This document shows, piece after piece, positions 1-7,870 of a stretch of DNA of 64,000 bases (position 1 is its first letter; each line of letters starts with the position of its first letter). A program made the position numbers and the translations under genes. The notes under the pieces are model-generated. The model was given only the letters and a program-made list of their open reading frames with translations, searched no databases and had not been told where the DNA came from. This stretch comes from Streptomyces macrolidinus (lineage in GTDB: Bacteria; Actinomycetota; Actinomycetes; Streptomycetales; Streptomycetaceae), in assembly GCF_023887685.1 (NCBI RefSeq), contig NZ_JAMWMR010000007.1, positions 124,001 to 188,000 on the forward strand. Reading direction: 5' to 3'.

Positions 1-444
1 ACAGGCGAGGACCAGCGTGTAGAGGTTGCGGCCCGGGTGGTGAATCACGCCGAACGGCCGGTCGTAGGCGTCCCGGCCCTCGTACATCCTGGTACGGGCA
101 AGCAGTCCGGGCGGCTGGAAGCGGCCCCCGGGGCGCTGGGACAGAGGCCCGGAGACATAGGTGGTCGAGCCGTTCGCCTTCCGCTTCATCCAGCCGATGC
201 GCAGGGCGATGACCTGGTAGACGTTGCGGCCGTCGACGGTTCGCAGCGCGAGCGGGGCGAGGAGGAGCGCCACGGGAATGAGCACGATGACGGCCGCCGC
301 GAGGGAGGCCAACGAGGCCAGCAGCGCCACCAGCAGCCCGGCGAAGGCGACGACGGTACCGAGGAGGCCCAGCGGGCCGAGGCCGGGGCGGCGAGGGCGC
401 CGCCAGTTCCCGTAGGTGGGACGCGTCAGGGCGTCGGTGGACAT
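1..444 (-). CDS. SCO6880-family type IV secretion-like membrane protein (partial, N-terminal 148 residues)
   Basis: The gene starts at 444 and runs off the left edge, so only the first 148 residues are seen. The protein opens MSTDALTRPTYGNWRRPRRP, followed by two closely spaced hydrophobic helices at about residues 24-68 and then a basic soluble part. The YGNWRRPR opening and early helix pair match my memory of the Streptomyces SCO6880 family, large proteins found with VirB4-like ATPases in conjugation-like clusters. It is the last visible gene of a minus-strand operon, about 100 bases after the polytopic membrane protein. The role is inferred from family and neighbours: a structural or energising part of a membrane secretion channel. 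The assignment cannot be tested further because the C-terminal domain lies outside the window. Confidence 0.75.
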   Translation of the reverse strand, partial: MSTDALTRPTYGNWRRPRRPGLGPLGLLGTVVAFAGLLVALLASLASLAAAVIVLIPVALLLAPLALRTVDGRNVYQVIALRIGWMKRKANGSTTYVSGPLSQRPGGRFQPPGLLARTRMYEGRDAYDRPFGVIHHPGRNLYTLVLAC

Positions 445-546
445 GGGTTTCCTTCTTCCGGCTACTGCGGCAGGGAGGCTTGGCAGGTGAGAGGGGCGTC
501 CGGGCCGGGGTGTTCTTCCCCGGCCCGGTATCGACGGTCCGACGGG

Positions 547-1761
547 TTACTGGTTGTGGCCCTTCATCCCGTCGTTGTCGTCGAGGGAGTTCACGACCTC
601 CGAGGCCGCGGCGATCTGGGTCTGCACGACGAGTGCGGCAGCCTGTACGCCCATGGCCACGCCTGCTGTGGCGGCTCCGGCGGCTGCTCCGCCCGCGGCG
701 CCGGCGCTACCACCTGCACCGCCGCCTCCGGCCGGGGCGCCCGCCCCGGCGGAGGGCGAGCCCTTCGGCCCACCGCCGCCTCCCCCTCCACCGCCGCCTC
801 CGCCGCCCATGCTGGCCGCGCCGCCGGAGGCGATGCTGACGGCGCCGCTGGCCAGGTTGTTGACGGCGTTGAGGGTGACCGTGCCGCCGGAGGTGCTGCC
901 GAGGGCCGCGGTGGCCGGGACGATCAGCTTCAGCAGGGCGGGCAGGGCGAAGACGGAGAGGATGAGCATGCCCATACCGGCGATGACCTGGTTCAGATGT
1001 CCGTCGCCGTTCTTCTGGCTGTGCGCGCTCTGGGTCAGGGCCGTCGCCGAGTAGATGATCAGCGCGGCGGCCGGCTTGTAGAGCAGCCAGGCGGCGAGCC
1101 AGCCGGTGTGCTTCTTCCACCATCCGTCGCCCCAGCCGGTCATGGAGGAGACGGCCGCGAGCGGCAGGGTGCCCACCAGCATGATCAGCACACCGATGCG
1201 GATGTACATGAGACAGATCTGGACGAAGGACGACAGCATGACCAGCAGACCGAAGATGAGGATGAGGCCGGGCGAGCTGAGGTACATCACGCCGAGGATC
1301 TTGTTGGCCGTGTCGCCGAGGTTGGACCGCTGGTAGATGTCATGGGCGTACGAGTCGGAGGCGGCGCTGAGCGCCTGGATGACGGGTACCGCGAGCCCGC
1401 CGACCAGAAGGACCTTCCACATGCCCATGAAGGCTTGCTTCATGGGCTGCCCTTTGCGGTCGATGGCCATCTTGACCGCCGCTATGAGCAGGCTTGCCAC
1501 GGCTACGTAGCCGACCAGCCAACTGGTCACGCCGTGGATGCTCGTGGTGGGTGCGGACGGATCCCCGGCGTCGATGTTCATCCAGACGCCGTTGAGCGCC
1601 TTGAGCGTCTCAGACGTCGCGACACCGATCGCCTTGGCGAAGGCCTGCACGGCGCCGCCGGTGACGACCTCGCCGCCCTTCTCGAAGGGGAACTTGACGC
1701 CGTCCTTAACACACTGGAGCGGGTCGGCGGCACATTTGGCGAGCTTGTCTCCGATACCCAT
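547..1761 (-). CDS. Polytopic TrbL/VirB6-like membrane protein with glycine-rich tail
   Basis: A 404-residue protein. After a soluble N-terminus of about 70 residues there are five to seven hydrophobic segments between about residues 73 and 290, including a long pair near the middle. The tail after about residue 300 is almost all Gly, Ala and Ser, with a run of more than ten Gly, and then a helical end. This layout (multi-span core plus low-complexity cytosolic tail) is typical of TrbL/VirB6-type inner-membrane channel proteins of type IV secretion systems. The start codon is directly next to the stop of the upstream bitopic protein gene, so the two are probably translationally coupled. The function is inferred from topology and context, not from a catalytic motif. 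Confidence 0.7.
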   Translation of the reverse strand: MGIGDKLAKCAADPLQCVKDGVKFPFEKGGEVVTGGAVQAFAKAIGVATSETLKALNGVWMNIDAGDPSAPTTSIHGVTSWLVGYVAVASLLIAAVKMAIDRKGQPMKQAFMGMWKVLLVGGLAVPVIQALSAASDSYAHDIYQRSNLGDTANKILGVMYLSSPGLILIFGLLVMLSSFVQICLMYIRIGVLIMLVGTLPLAAVSSMTGWGDGWWKKHTGWLAAWLLYKPAAALIIYSATALTQSAHSQKNGDGHLNQVIAGMGMLILSVFALPALLKLIVPATAALGSTSGGTVTLNAVNNLASGAVSIASGGAASMGGGGGGGGGGGGGPKGSPSAGAGAPAGGGGAGGSAGAAGGAAAGAATAGVAMGVQAAALVVQTQIAAASEVVNSLDDNDGMKGHNQ

Positions 1762-1762
1762 C

Positions 1763-2539
1763 TCACGCCCCCCAGGTGACGAAGCCGTCGGTGCCGTCCA
1801 CGCGCGCCCCGCCGCTGTACACGGCGCCGTCCTGGTCGGGGGCCACCTTCCAGTCGCCGTCCTGCCAGCGAACGGTCACCGACAGGGAGCCGTACTGGTC
1901 GGTGTCCGGCACCCGTATCAGGAGCATCACCGTCGCCTCCCGCTTGCTGTACGAGAGGATGGAGAATCCCGCGTAACCCGATCCGTCCGGCTGGCCGGAG
2001 GCGGATGCGTCCTGCTGCTTCTCACGATTGGCGATGAACGCGTCTCGTCCCGGGCCCGGGACTACCTGCCGCTCGGCGACGTCACGCCACCCCGCGTATC
2101 CGAAGTGATGCGGGATGGCGTGGGCGGCGAAGACCGCACCCGTCGGCGTGTGGGCGAAGCAGGACCAGACGGGGCCGTCGAACTTCAGGGGCCCTGCGGA
2201 CTTGGACACCGGCACCAGGTCGGTGCCGACGGCCTTCCAGGAGAAGTCCTTCGGCGGTGCCGTCGGCTTGGTCTGGTCGCTGTCGTCGGTGTGGCATCCG
2301 GCGGGCCGGTCGTCCTGACCGCTCTTGCCGCCCTTCTTGCCGTCCTGCGCGGAGGAACGGCTCGGGGTCGGAGAGCCAGACCCCTCCGTCGTATCGCCGC
2401 CGTTACGGGTCATCAGGGCGAAGCCGCTGAGGATGACCAGCACGAGCAGGAACCCGGCCGACAGGATCCAGCCCCGCTGCTGCCAGAACGGCTGCTCCCA
2501 CTCTCCGCTGCCACCGCGGGACCGGCCGGAGTTCACCAT
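1763..2539 (-). CDS. Bitopic membrane protein of the secretion-like cluster
   Basis: A 258-residue protein with a short cytosolic N-terminus containing WEQPFWQQRGW, one hydrophobic helix at about residues 28-45 (ILSAGFLLVLVILSGFALM), a Ser/Thr/Asp-rich linker and a globular extracytoplasmic domain of about 150 residues. I see no enzymatic motif. Related proteins in actinobacterial conjugation-like clusters are annotated only as conjugal transfer or hypothetical proteins. The topology fits a VirB8-like or accessory periplasmic scaffold, but this is inference. It is followed almost without a gap by the TrbL-like gene and preceded by about 45 bases after the pilin-like gene, so it belongs to the same operon. 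The start ATG has AGGAAGATC upstream as a ribosome binding site. Confidence 0.75.
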   Translation of the reverse strand: MVNSGRSRGGSGEWEQPFWQQRGWILSAGFLLVLVILSGFALMTRNGGDTTEGSGSPTPSRSSAQDGKKGGKSGQDDRPAGCHTDDSDQTKPTAPPKDFSWKAVGTDLVPVSKSAGPLKFDGPVWSCFAHTPTGAVFAAHAIPHHFGYAGWRDVAERQVVPGPGRDAFIANREKQQDASASGQPDGSGYAGFSILSYSKREATVMLLIRVPDTDQYGSLSVTVRWQDGDWKVAPDQDGAVYSGGARVDGTDGFVTWGA

Positions 2540-2585
2540 GGCAAGATCTTCCTTCCGTTGAGGATGGGTCGAGGATCAACCCGGA

Positions 2586-2885
2586 TCAGCCGAAGACGAA
2601 GGTGACGACGGGGCCCGCGGTGGCCACCAGGACACAGCCGCCGAGGACCATGCCGAGCCGGCCCATGTGCTCCGAGCCCTCGCCGCGGCGCATCGAGACC
2701 GCCATCATCGCGCCGGTGATCAACACACCGGCGACACCCGCCGCGGTACCGGCCCAGGCGAGGATGCCGAGGACCTTGTCGACCTTGCCGGTCAGCGCGC
2801 CCGGGGCGTTCCGCGTGGGGTCGGGCACCTTCCCGTCCGCGAGGATGACGTGCTGGTGGACCTTGGCTGCGAGCGCCTGAAACAT
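2586..2885 (-). CDS. Small two-helix pilin-like membrane protein (copy 2)
   Basis: A 99-residue protein starting MFQALAAKVHQHVILADGKV. The ATG at 2885 was chosen over longer frames because GGGGAGAG lies just upstream and because the length then matches the adjacent paralogue. It has a short polar N-terminus and two hydrophobic helices (about residues 40-65 and 78-97) separated by a short basic loop. It shares the pattern G-K-x-D-x-V-L-G-x-x-A-W and T-A-A-G-V-A-G-V-L-I with the protein encoded just upstream. Two-helix proteins of about 100 residues in this context resemble VirB2/TrbC pilins, although no signal peptidase site is evident. It may instead be a small scaffold subunit. Confidence 0.72.
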   Translation of the reverse strand: MFQALAAKVHQHVILADGKVPDPTRNAPGALTGKVDKVLGILAWAGTAAGVAGVLITGAMMAVSMRRGEGSEHMGRLGMVLGGCVLVATAGPVVTFVFG

Positions 2886-3069
2886 GAACTCTCCCCGATT
2901 TGGGCCGACCAGCGGGCCGACCAAGTGTTGGTGCGTCAAGTACGCGTAGATGTAAGGGCGATGTGAGCTTGACGAGCGGAGTGGCCGACGGACAACCCGC
3001 GTAGCGATCTTCGATCGGGTCAGTGACGTGCTCGTGACAGATGGCACCGAGTGGGCACCTTCGTGATGG

Positions 3070-3360
3070 TCACGAGTTGGTGTTCCAGAAGTCCGCCAGC
3101 CCCGTGAACTGCACGATCGGCCCCGCACAGGCCCCGATGACACAGGCGCCCATCACGATGAGGTACTCGCGCAGATGTTCCTCGGCATCGCCCGTCTTCA
3201 GAGCGATGGCCATGCGGGAACCGACGATCAGCACACCGGCCACACCCGCCGCGGTGACCAGCCAGGCGATGTAACCGAGGACGTCGTCGAGCTTGCCGGT
3301 GACCGACGTCGGCGGGGTGTAATCCGGGTCGGCGGCGACCATCAACAGTGCGGCGTTCAT
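3070..3360 (-). CDS. Small two-helix pilin-like membrane protein (copy 1)
   Basis: A 96-residue protein, paralogous to the next gene downstream. After about 25 polar residues there are two helices (about 32-54 and 66-86), with the shared core T-A-A-G-V-A-G-V-L-I-V-G. The start codon overlaps the stop of the upstream P-loop-like gene (ATGA), and GAGGA precedes it. About 185 bases without a gene separate it from the second copy, so the two may be expressed at different levels. VirB2-like pilin or channel-lining subunit is the most natural reading from size, topology and neighbourhood; there is no direct motif. Tandem duplication suggests a heteromeric assembly. Confidence 0.72.
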   Translation of the reverse strand: MNAALLMVAADPDYTPPTSVTGKLDDVLGYIAWLVTAAGVAGVLIVGSRMAIALKTGDAEEHLREYLIVMGACVIGACAGPIVQFTGLADFWNTNS

Positions 3361-3905
3361 GGGGTGTTCCTCACGTGTGTGTCGGGTACGGGCGGAGCGG
3401 CAACCAGGGCTGCGAGTCCGGCCGTCTCCCGTGGCGCGGGGACGGTGAGATCCCCCGTCCGCCAGGCGGGCACCCAGGGCACCCGGTGTACTTGCGCCAC
3501 CGAACCGATCACCTTGATGCGCTGTTGCAGCGGCCGGGGCAGCCGCCCCGGCGCGTCCGCGACCAGTACGACAGCGACCAACTCCAGCCCCGGCGGGTAC
3601 TCGCCGCGCCGGAAGGCATCGAGTACACGCGACACGGCCTGCAGCCCGGCGGCGTGTGTGCGGGCAGCCAACAGGACGCCATCCGGCTCCCCTTGGTCGG
3701 GCCGGGGCCAGGCGCAGCCGCCGTCGACTCCACCGAAGACCTCCGCCAGAGTGGAGGTGCCCGCGCCGCCGTGAGCGCCCACCCAGGCCAACTGGCGTCG
3801 CAAGCTGGGTACTTCGTGGGGTTGTGAAACAGCTACCGGGTCCGTGGCTGCGTTGATCGGTCCCCGAAGCCAGATCTCCGGGCCGCTCAGCGCGTTCCCT
3901 TCCAC
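3357..3905 (-). CDS. P-loop-like cytosolic protein of the secretion cluster (DUF6668-like)
   Basis: A GTG start at 3905 is chosen because AGGGGAGAGGAG lies six bases upstream; the frame stays open to 4004 but without a better site. The 182-residue product contains WVGAHGGAGTSTLAEVFGG near residue 45, a glycine-rich loop resembling the start of a ParA/MinD-type nucleotide fold, but the usual K of the deviant Walker motif is absent. The rest alternates short strands and helices and ends in a Pro-rich tail. I recall similar proteins grouped as DUF6668 in actinobacteria, but cannot verify it. It is the first gene of the minus-strand operon and overlaps the first pilin-like gene by four bases. Role unknown; possibly positioning or assembly of the machine. 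Confidence 0.6.
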   Translation of the reverse strand: MEGNALSGPEIWLRGPINAATDPVAVSQPHEVPSLRRQLAWVGAHGGAGTSTLAEVFGGVDGGCAWPRPDQGEPDGVLLAARTHAAGLQAVSRVLDAFRRGEYPPGLELVAVVLVADAPGRLPRPLQQRIKVIGSVAQVHRVPWVPAWRTGDLTVPAPRETAGLAALVAAPPVPDTHVRNTP

Positions 3906-4093
3906 CGGTAACTCCTCTCCCCTGACGTGTCGTTGGCGGCTAACAGTCCGATCATCACTGATGACCGAGGGGCAGGTAACGCCCCGTGAGGCTCTGGGAC
4001 GCATTTGTGACCGGTTGGTGACGCAAGTGCGCTGTGTTGCCAGAGAGACTCAACAGGCAGGTGCGAGGGGCTACTTGACTCTGAGGGGAGCGG

Positions 4094-5131
4094 ATGTCGG
4101 AGAACGGGGGAGGGGTCGCGGCCTGGGTGGTCGGGGGTGGCATCGCCGCGGTGATACTGCCGGTGATCCTGATGGTCGGGGCCAGTGGTGTCGACGACGC
4201 GAGCGCCGAGGGCAGCGGCGGCGTCGGCGGGGGCCTCAAGAGCGGGTCGGTGCCCGCGGAGTACGTGCCCTGGGTGCTCAAGTCCGGCGCCCAGTGCGAC
4301 GTGATCAAGCCGGCCGTCATCGCGGCGCAGATAGAGGCCGAGTCGGGCTGGAACCCCAAGGCCGAGTCCCCGGTGGGTGCACAGGGGCTGTCCCAGTTCA
4401 TGCCCGGCACCTGGCCGTCATGGGGCCGGGACGATGACGGCAACGGCCGCGCGTCCCCGTTCGATCCGGCCGACGCGATCATGGCGCAAGGGCGCTACGA
4501 CTGCGCCCTCGCCAGAGATGTCGAGGGGTACAAGAAACGAGGGCAGGCATCCGGCGAGACGCTCGACCTGGCACTCGCCGCGTATAACGCGGGCCCGGGG
4601 GCCATACAGAAGTACCACGGCATGCCGCCGTACACCGAGACGCAGAACTACGTCGCCCGCATCAAGTCGCTGATACCCAAGTACGCCTCGGTCGGCAAAT
4701 CGATCGGCAAGATCCCGCCGGGGCAGCAGATGGCCATGCCGCTGCCTGGGAAGCCACCGGTCACCTCACCGTACGGCATGCGTATGCACCCGATCCTGCA
4801 CGTCCGTAAGCTTCACACAGGTATCGACTTCGGAGCCGCGGCGGGTACGCCGTTCCGCGCCGCCCGCGATGGCAAGGTCACGTTCGCGGGCTGGTCCAAC
4901 GGCTATGGCAACCGAGTGGTGATCTCGCACGGCACGGTCGACGGCAAGCAGATCGACACGACGTACAACCACATGTCGGCCCTCAATGTCTCCGTAGGGC
5001 AGCAGGTCAAGGTCGGCCAACAAGTGGGAGCGGTCGGTTCCACCGGCTACTCGACCGGCCCGCACGCCCACTTCGAGGTGATGCAGAACGGACAGTATGT
5101 GGATCCCGCACCATGGTTGGGGCTGAAGTGA
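4094..5131 (+). CDS. Lytic transglycosylase / M23 endopeptidase fusion
   Basis: A 345-residue secreted or membrane-anchored murein hydrolase. Residues about 8-30 form an N-terminal signal-anchor helix. Residues about 60-195 are an SLT-type lysozyme-like domain with the catalytic Glu in QIEAESGWNP and the following GLSQFMPGTW. Residues about 225-345 are an M23 (LytM) zinc endopeptidase with the ligands HTGIDFG and GPHAHFE. The fusion would cut both glycan strands and peptide cross-links. It is divergent from the secretion-like operon, and VirB1-type transglycosylases typically open the wall for such machines, so a wall-penetration role is likely. The ATG is preceded by GGGGAGCGG. First gene of a five-gene operon. 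Confidence 0.9.
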   Translation: MSENGGGVAAWVVGGGIAAVILPVILMVGASGVDDASAEGSGGVGGGLKSGSVPAEYVPWVLKSGAQCDVIKPAVIAAQIEAESGWNPKAESPVGAQGLSQFMPGTWPSWGRDDDGNGRASPFDPADAIMAQGRYDCALARDVEGYKKRGQASGETLDLALAAYNAGPGAIQKYHGMPPYTETQNYVARIKSLIPKYASVGKSIGKIPPGQQMAMPLPGKPPVTSPYGMRMHPILHVRKLHTGIDFGAAAGTPFRAARDGKVTFAGWSNGYGNRVVISHGTVDGKQIDTTYNHMSALNVSVGQQVKVGQQVGAVGSTGYSTGPHAHFEVMQNGQYVDPAPWLGLK

Positions 5132-5157
5132 CGGGACGGGCCCGGGGGGAAGACACG

Positions 5158-5868
5158 ATGAGGACACGTGGCACACGAGCCGGGTTCGGACGCAGGTCCG
5201 TGACCGGCGTGCTCGCGGTGGTCACCGGCCTCGCCCTGCTGTCGGGGTGCGGTCTGCCCGACCACCGTAAGAACGACGTGGAGCAAGGAGGGCAGGCCTC
5301 GAACGAGCCGTCCTTCACCCCCAAGGCACCCGTATCACACGGGAAGCCGCTGGGTCCCGACGCGCAGGTGCCGACTCCCGGAGTGGTCGACGACAACGAC
5401 GCGACCGCCGTCGCCAAGGCCTGGGCCGAGGTCGTGTACGGCTACGACACCAAGTACGACACCAGCCCGCACGATGCCGTGCTGCGCGCCACCCGCTTCT
5501 TCACGGAGCGCAAGGCCGCTGCTGAGCGGTCCTACCAGTCGGCCAGTGGCCCCGGCGACGGCTGGAACACCTGGGCGAAGCACCAAGCGTGGACCAAGGT
5601 GACCGTCAGCAGCGAACTCGAGGACGACGCTCCACGCGACGCCGAACAGCTCGCGTACCGCTCCCTCATCGTGGACGGCACGGCTATCGGCCGGGATGGC
5701 TGGACCGGCACGGGACCGAGGCTCAACGCCTATGTCAAGCTGGTACGTTCGTCGGTCGGCAAACCCTGGCGGGTGGACGACGCGTCGGTGGTCGAGGCCG
5801 CAGCCCCACCGAGTCCGCAGCAGTCCTCCTCCTCTTCTTCCTCCTCCTCCGACTCTTCCGCCCAGTAG
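5158..5868 (+). CDS. Lipoprotein of the secretion-like cluster
   Basis: A 236-residue protein. The ATG at 5158 (MRTRGTRAGF) is preferred over an upstream ATG at 5113 inside the previous gene, because GGGGGGAAG precedes it and the signal peptide then has normal length. The lipobox is L-L-S-G-C at about residue 32, predicting a lipid-anchored extracytoplasmic protein. The mature part has a small alpha/beta domain of about 160 residues, similar in character to accessory proteins of conjugation clusters, and ends in a run of about 15 Ser. No enzymatic motif is visible. It follows the murein hydrolase by 26 bases and precedes the Pro-rich protein by nine, so it is in the same operon. Confidence 0.75.
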   Translation: MRTRGTRAGFGRRSVTGVLAVVTGLALLSGCGLPDHRKNDVEQGGQASNEPSFTPKAPVSHGKPLGPDAQVPTPGVVDDNDATAVAKAWAEVVYGYDTKYDTSPHDAVLRATRFFTERKAAAERSYQSASGPGDGWNTWAKHQAWTKVTVSSELEDDAPRDAEQLAYRSLIVDGTAIGRDGWTGTGPRLNAYVKLVRSSVGKPWRVDDASVVEAAAPPSPQQSSSSSSSSSDSSAQ

Positions 5869-5877
5869 AGGGAACCG

Positions 5878-7098
5878 ATGTCCAGATTCAGTCGCGGTGA
5901 GCGCAAGCGGCAGAAGGACCAGCCTGGACAGCAAGGCCCGGCTGCGGCTGGGCCGACGCCCATCGAGGTGCGTGTCTCGGCCGACGGGAGCGCCACGGTG
6001 GGTGGGCTGCCGGTGGCCGTGGGTTCCGGTGAGAGTGTCCAGAACGCGGTGTTGGACTACCTCCACCGTCTGGTCCTGGCCACGGGGTATCCGGTGGCCG
6101 CCACGGTCCGCGATGAACGGATCGGCTTCGTCACGCCGCTCCAGGTCGTGGCGGACGGCTCAAGTCACTTCACTGGGGAGCCGGTTCGGTTCGCGGCTGC
6201 GGCTGTGCCTGTGACTTTGCCTGTGGCGGAGGTTGCGCCTGCGGTCGCGGCTACACCTGTGCCCGTGACGGAGGTTGCACCTACGCCTGTGTCTGAAGCT
6301 GCGCCTGTGACCGAGGCGCCCGTCGCTGTGACGCCGCCGCAGCCGGTAGTCGACCGGGCGACGCGGGCGCTGAGGGCGGTACCGGATCCGGCACCCGCAG
6401 TGGTGCCCGAGCAGACGCCCGCCGTGGCGCCCGAGCCGATACCCGCCCCCGCGCCGGAGCCGACACCCGCTGCCCCTGCGCCGGAGCCGACGCCTGTCGT
6501 GGTGCCCGAGCCCACCCCCGCCCCCGCCCCTGCGCCTGAGTCGACACCCGTCCCGGTCGAGAGCAGTGAGCCCACGCCGGAACCGGTGCCCGTGGGCGCC
6601 ACCGTCCCCGCCCTGCTCGCGGAGCCTGTTCAGCGGATCAACGACGCCATGCGGATGGGCCGGATCGAGTCGGCAGCGGCCATGGCGCAACAGAGCATTG
6701 CCTCGGCGACCCAGATGTGGGGAGCCGAGCACCCCGAGGTGCTGCAACTCCGCGAACTGGCCGCGTACATCGCCTACTTGGCGGGCGACGCGCATCGCTC
6801 CTTCGTCCTGTCCATGGCGCTCGCCCGAATTCGCAAGCACCAGAAGGACGTACGGGCGTACACCAACATACAGAGCGCCGCCGCCGCATGGCGCGCGCTG
6901 CAGGACCCGTCACAGGGTCTGACTCTCGGGCAGGAACTGATCGCCCTGTGGGACGAGTTGATCGCGGACGGCGGCCCCGCCGCAGCCGACACCCATCAAC
7001 TCGACGCGGCCCGCGCCCGTATGGACCGCCTCGCCGAACGCGCCCGTGTTCTCGCGGACAACCCCTACGCACGGAGTCCCCACGCCCATGGCCAGTGA
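5878..7098 (+). CDS. Proline-rich protein with conserved N- and C-terminal domains (paralogue of 7871-9502)
   Basis: A 406-residue cytosolic protein in three parts. Residues 1-110 form a globular domain (IEVRVSADGS, then D-Y-L-H-R-L-V-L-A-T-G and D-E-R-I-G-F). Residues about 110-240 are a Pro/Ala/Val/Glu linker rich in APEPTP repeats, with one T-R-A-L-R-A-V-P-D motif. Residues about 245-395 are all-helical, with LREL-AAYIAYLAGDAHRSF and NIQSAAAAWRAL, looking like two or three TPR-type hairpins. The whole architecture recurs in the downstream 543-residue protein. A ribosome binding site GAGGGA precedes the ATG. I do not recognise a named family. The arrangement suggests an adaptor with two folded ends joined by an extended linker. 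Confidence 0.75.
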   Translation: MSRFSRGERKRQKDQPGQQGPAAAGPTPIEVRVSADGSATVGGLPVAVGSGESVQNAVLDYLHRLVLATGYPVAATVRDERIGFVTPLQVVADGSSHFTGEPVRFAAAAVPVTLPVAEVAPAVAATPVPVTEVAPTPVSEAAPVTEAPVAVTPPQPVVDRATRALRAVPDPAPAVVPEQTPAVAPEPIPAPAPEPTPAAPAPEPTPVVVPEPTPAPAPAPESTPVPVESSEPTPEPVPVGATVPALLAEPVQRINDAMRMGRIESAAAMAQQSIASATQMWGAEHPEVLQLRELAAYIAYLAGDAHRSFVLSMALARIRKHQKDVRAYTNIQSAAAAWRALQDPSQGLTLGQELIALWDELIADGGPAAADTHQLDAARARMDRLAERARVLADNPYARSPHAHGQ

Positions 7099-7705
7099 CC
7101 GCAACGTCCCACACCCGGAACTCAGCGCGTTCGCCCGAGCGAACGGCGGCCGTGGCCGGGCGGCATCGGCCCGCCGCCGTTCACCTCGGCCCCGCGTCGA
7201 GGTGAGCATCAACGCGTTGAACGGCACCATGAGCTGGCGCACCATCAGGCCTGGTTCTGCCGGCGGAAGGCACGAACACCCAACAGGCGAACGGCAGGAC
7301 GCGGCACTCACGGCGCGCGCCCGGGCCGCCGCATTCCGTTCGGCCGGACTCGACCCGGCACGCGCCCGTGCCCATGGCGCCGCCCCCGTCCCCACGGACC
7401 CCGCGACCGTCCGGGCCGCCCTGAGCACCCCCGTGGAATCCCTCTCCCCCGACCAACTGCACAGCTATATGGCCAGGGTCGGCGCGCTGCGCTCGCAAGT
7501 CGCGGGTGATCTGGGCCGTGGCGCGCACATGCCGTCGTCAGCGGCGGCCCGGTTGCGCTCCGCCGCCGTATCACCTGGTGGTGTCCACGACCTCACAGCC
7601 GCGCACACCGCGTCCGCACACATGCTCGGTCAGCGTGCCGGTACGGCGCCTCGCCCCGGACTGCCGCCTGTCGGCTCGGCACCGGCGCCAGGTCCACGGA
7701 GATAG
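7088..7705 (+). CDS. Unknown protein between the two proline-rich paralogues
   Basis: The ATG at 7088 (MASDRNVPHPELS) overlaps the end of the preceding gene by 11 bases, implying translational coupling, and gives 205 residues. The protein is rich in Arg, Ala and Pro, with no membrane segment or signal peptide. A short helical region near residues 120-160 (PVESLSPDQLHSYMARVGALRSQVA) is the only part that looks folded. I recognise no family. Its fixed place between two paralogous adaptor-like proteins suggests it works with them. A start at 7046 is possible but would lie deep inside the upstream gene without a ribosome binding site. Confidence 0.55.
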   Translation: MASDRNVPHPELSAFARANGGRGRAASARRRSPRPRVEVSINALNGTMSWRTIRPGSAGGRHEHPTGERQDAALTARARAAAFRSAGLDPARARAHGAAPVPTDPATVRAALSTPVESLSPDQLHSYMARVGALRSQVAGDLGRGAHMPSSAAARLRSAAVSPGGVHDLTAAHTASAHMLGQRAGTAPRPGLPPVGSAPAPGPRR

Positions 7706-7870
7706 CCAGGCTGCGGGAGGCGTCGGGCCCGCGGGAGGTGCCAGGCCCGGAGCGCGGAGCGTCTGGAACGAGCCTGTGACACCACGGTGATGTGAAACCG
7801 CGCGTCAGCGGAGAGACTCGACGGGTAAGCGTGTGACCGGTTCCCCCGGCACAGCAGAGTGAGGGAACAG

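Noticed and set aside
37..1779. A 580-codon plus-strand open frame
   Set aside because: It is antisense to two membrane protein genes, rich in Arg, Gly, Gln and His, and has no ribosome binding site. It is a shadow caused by high GC.
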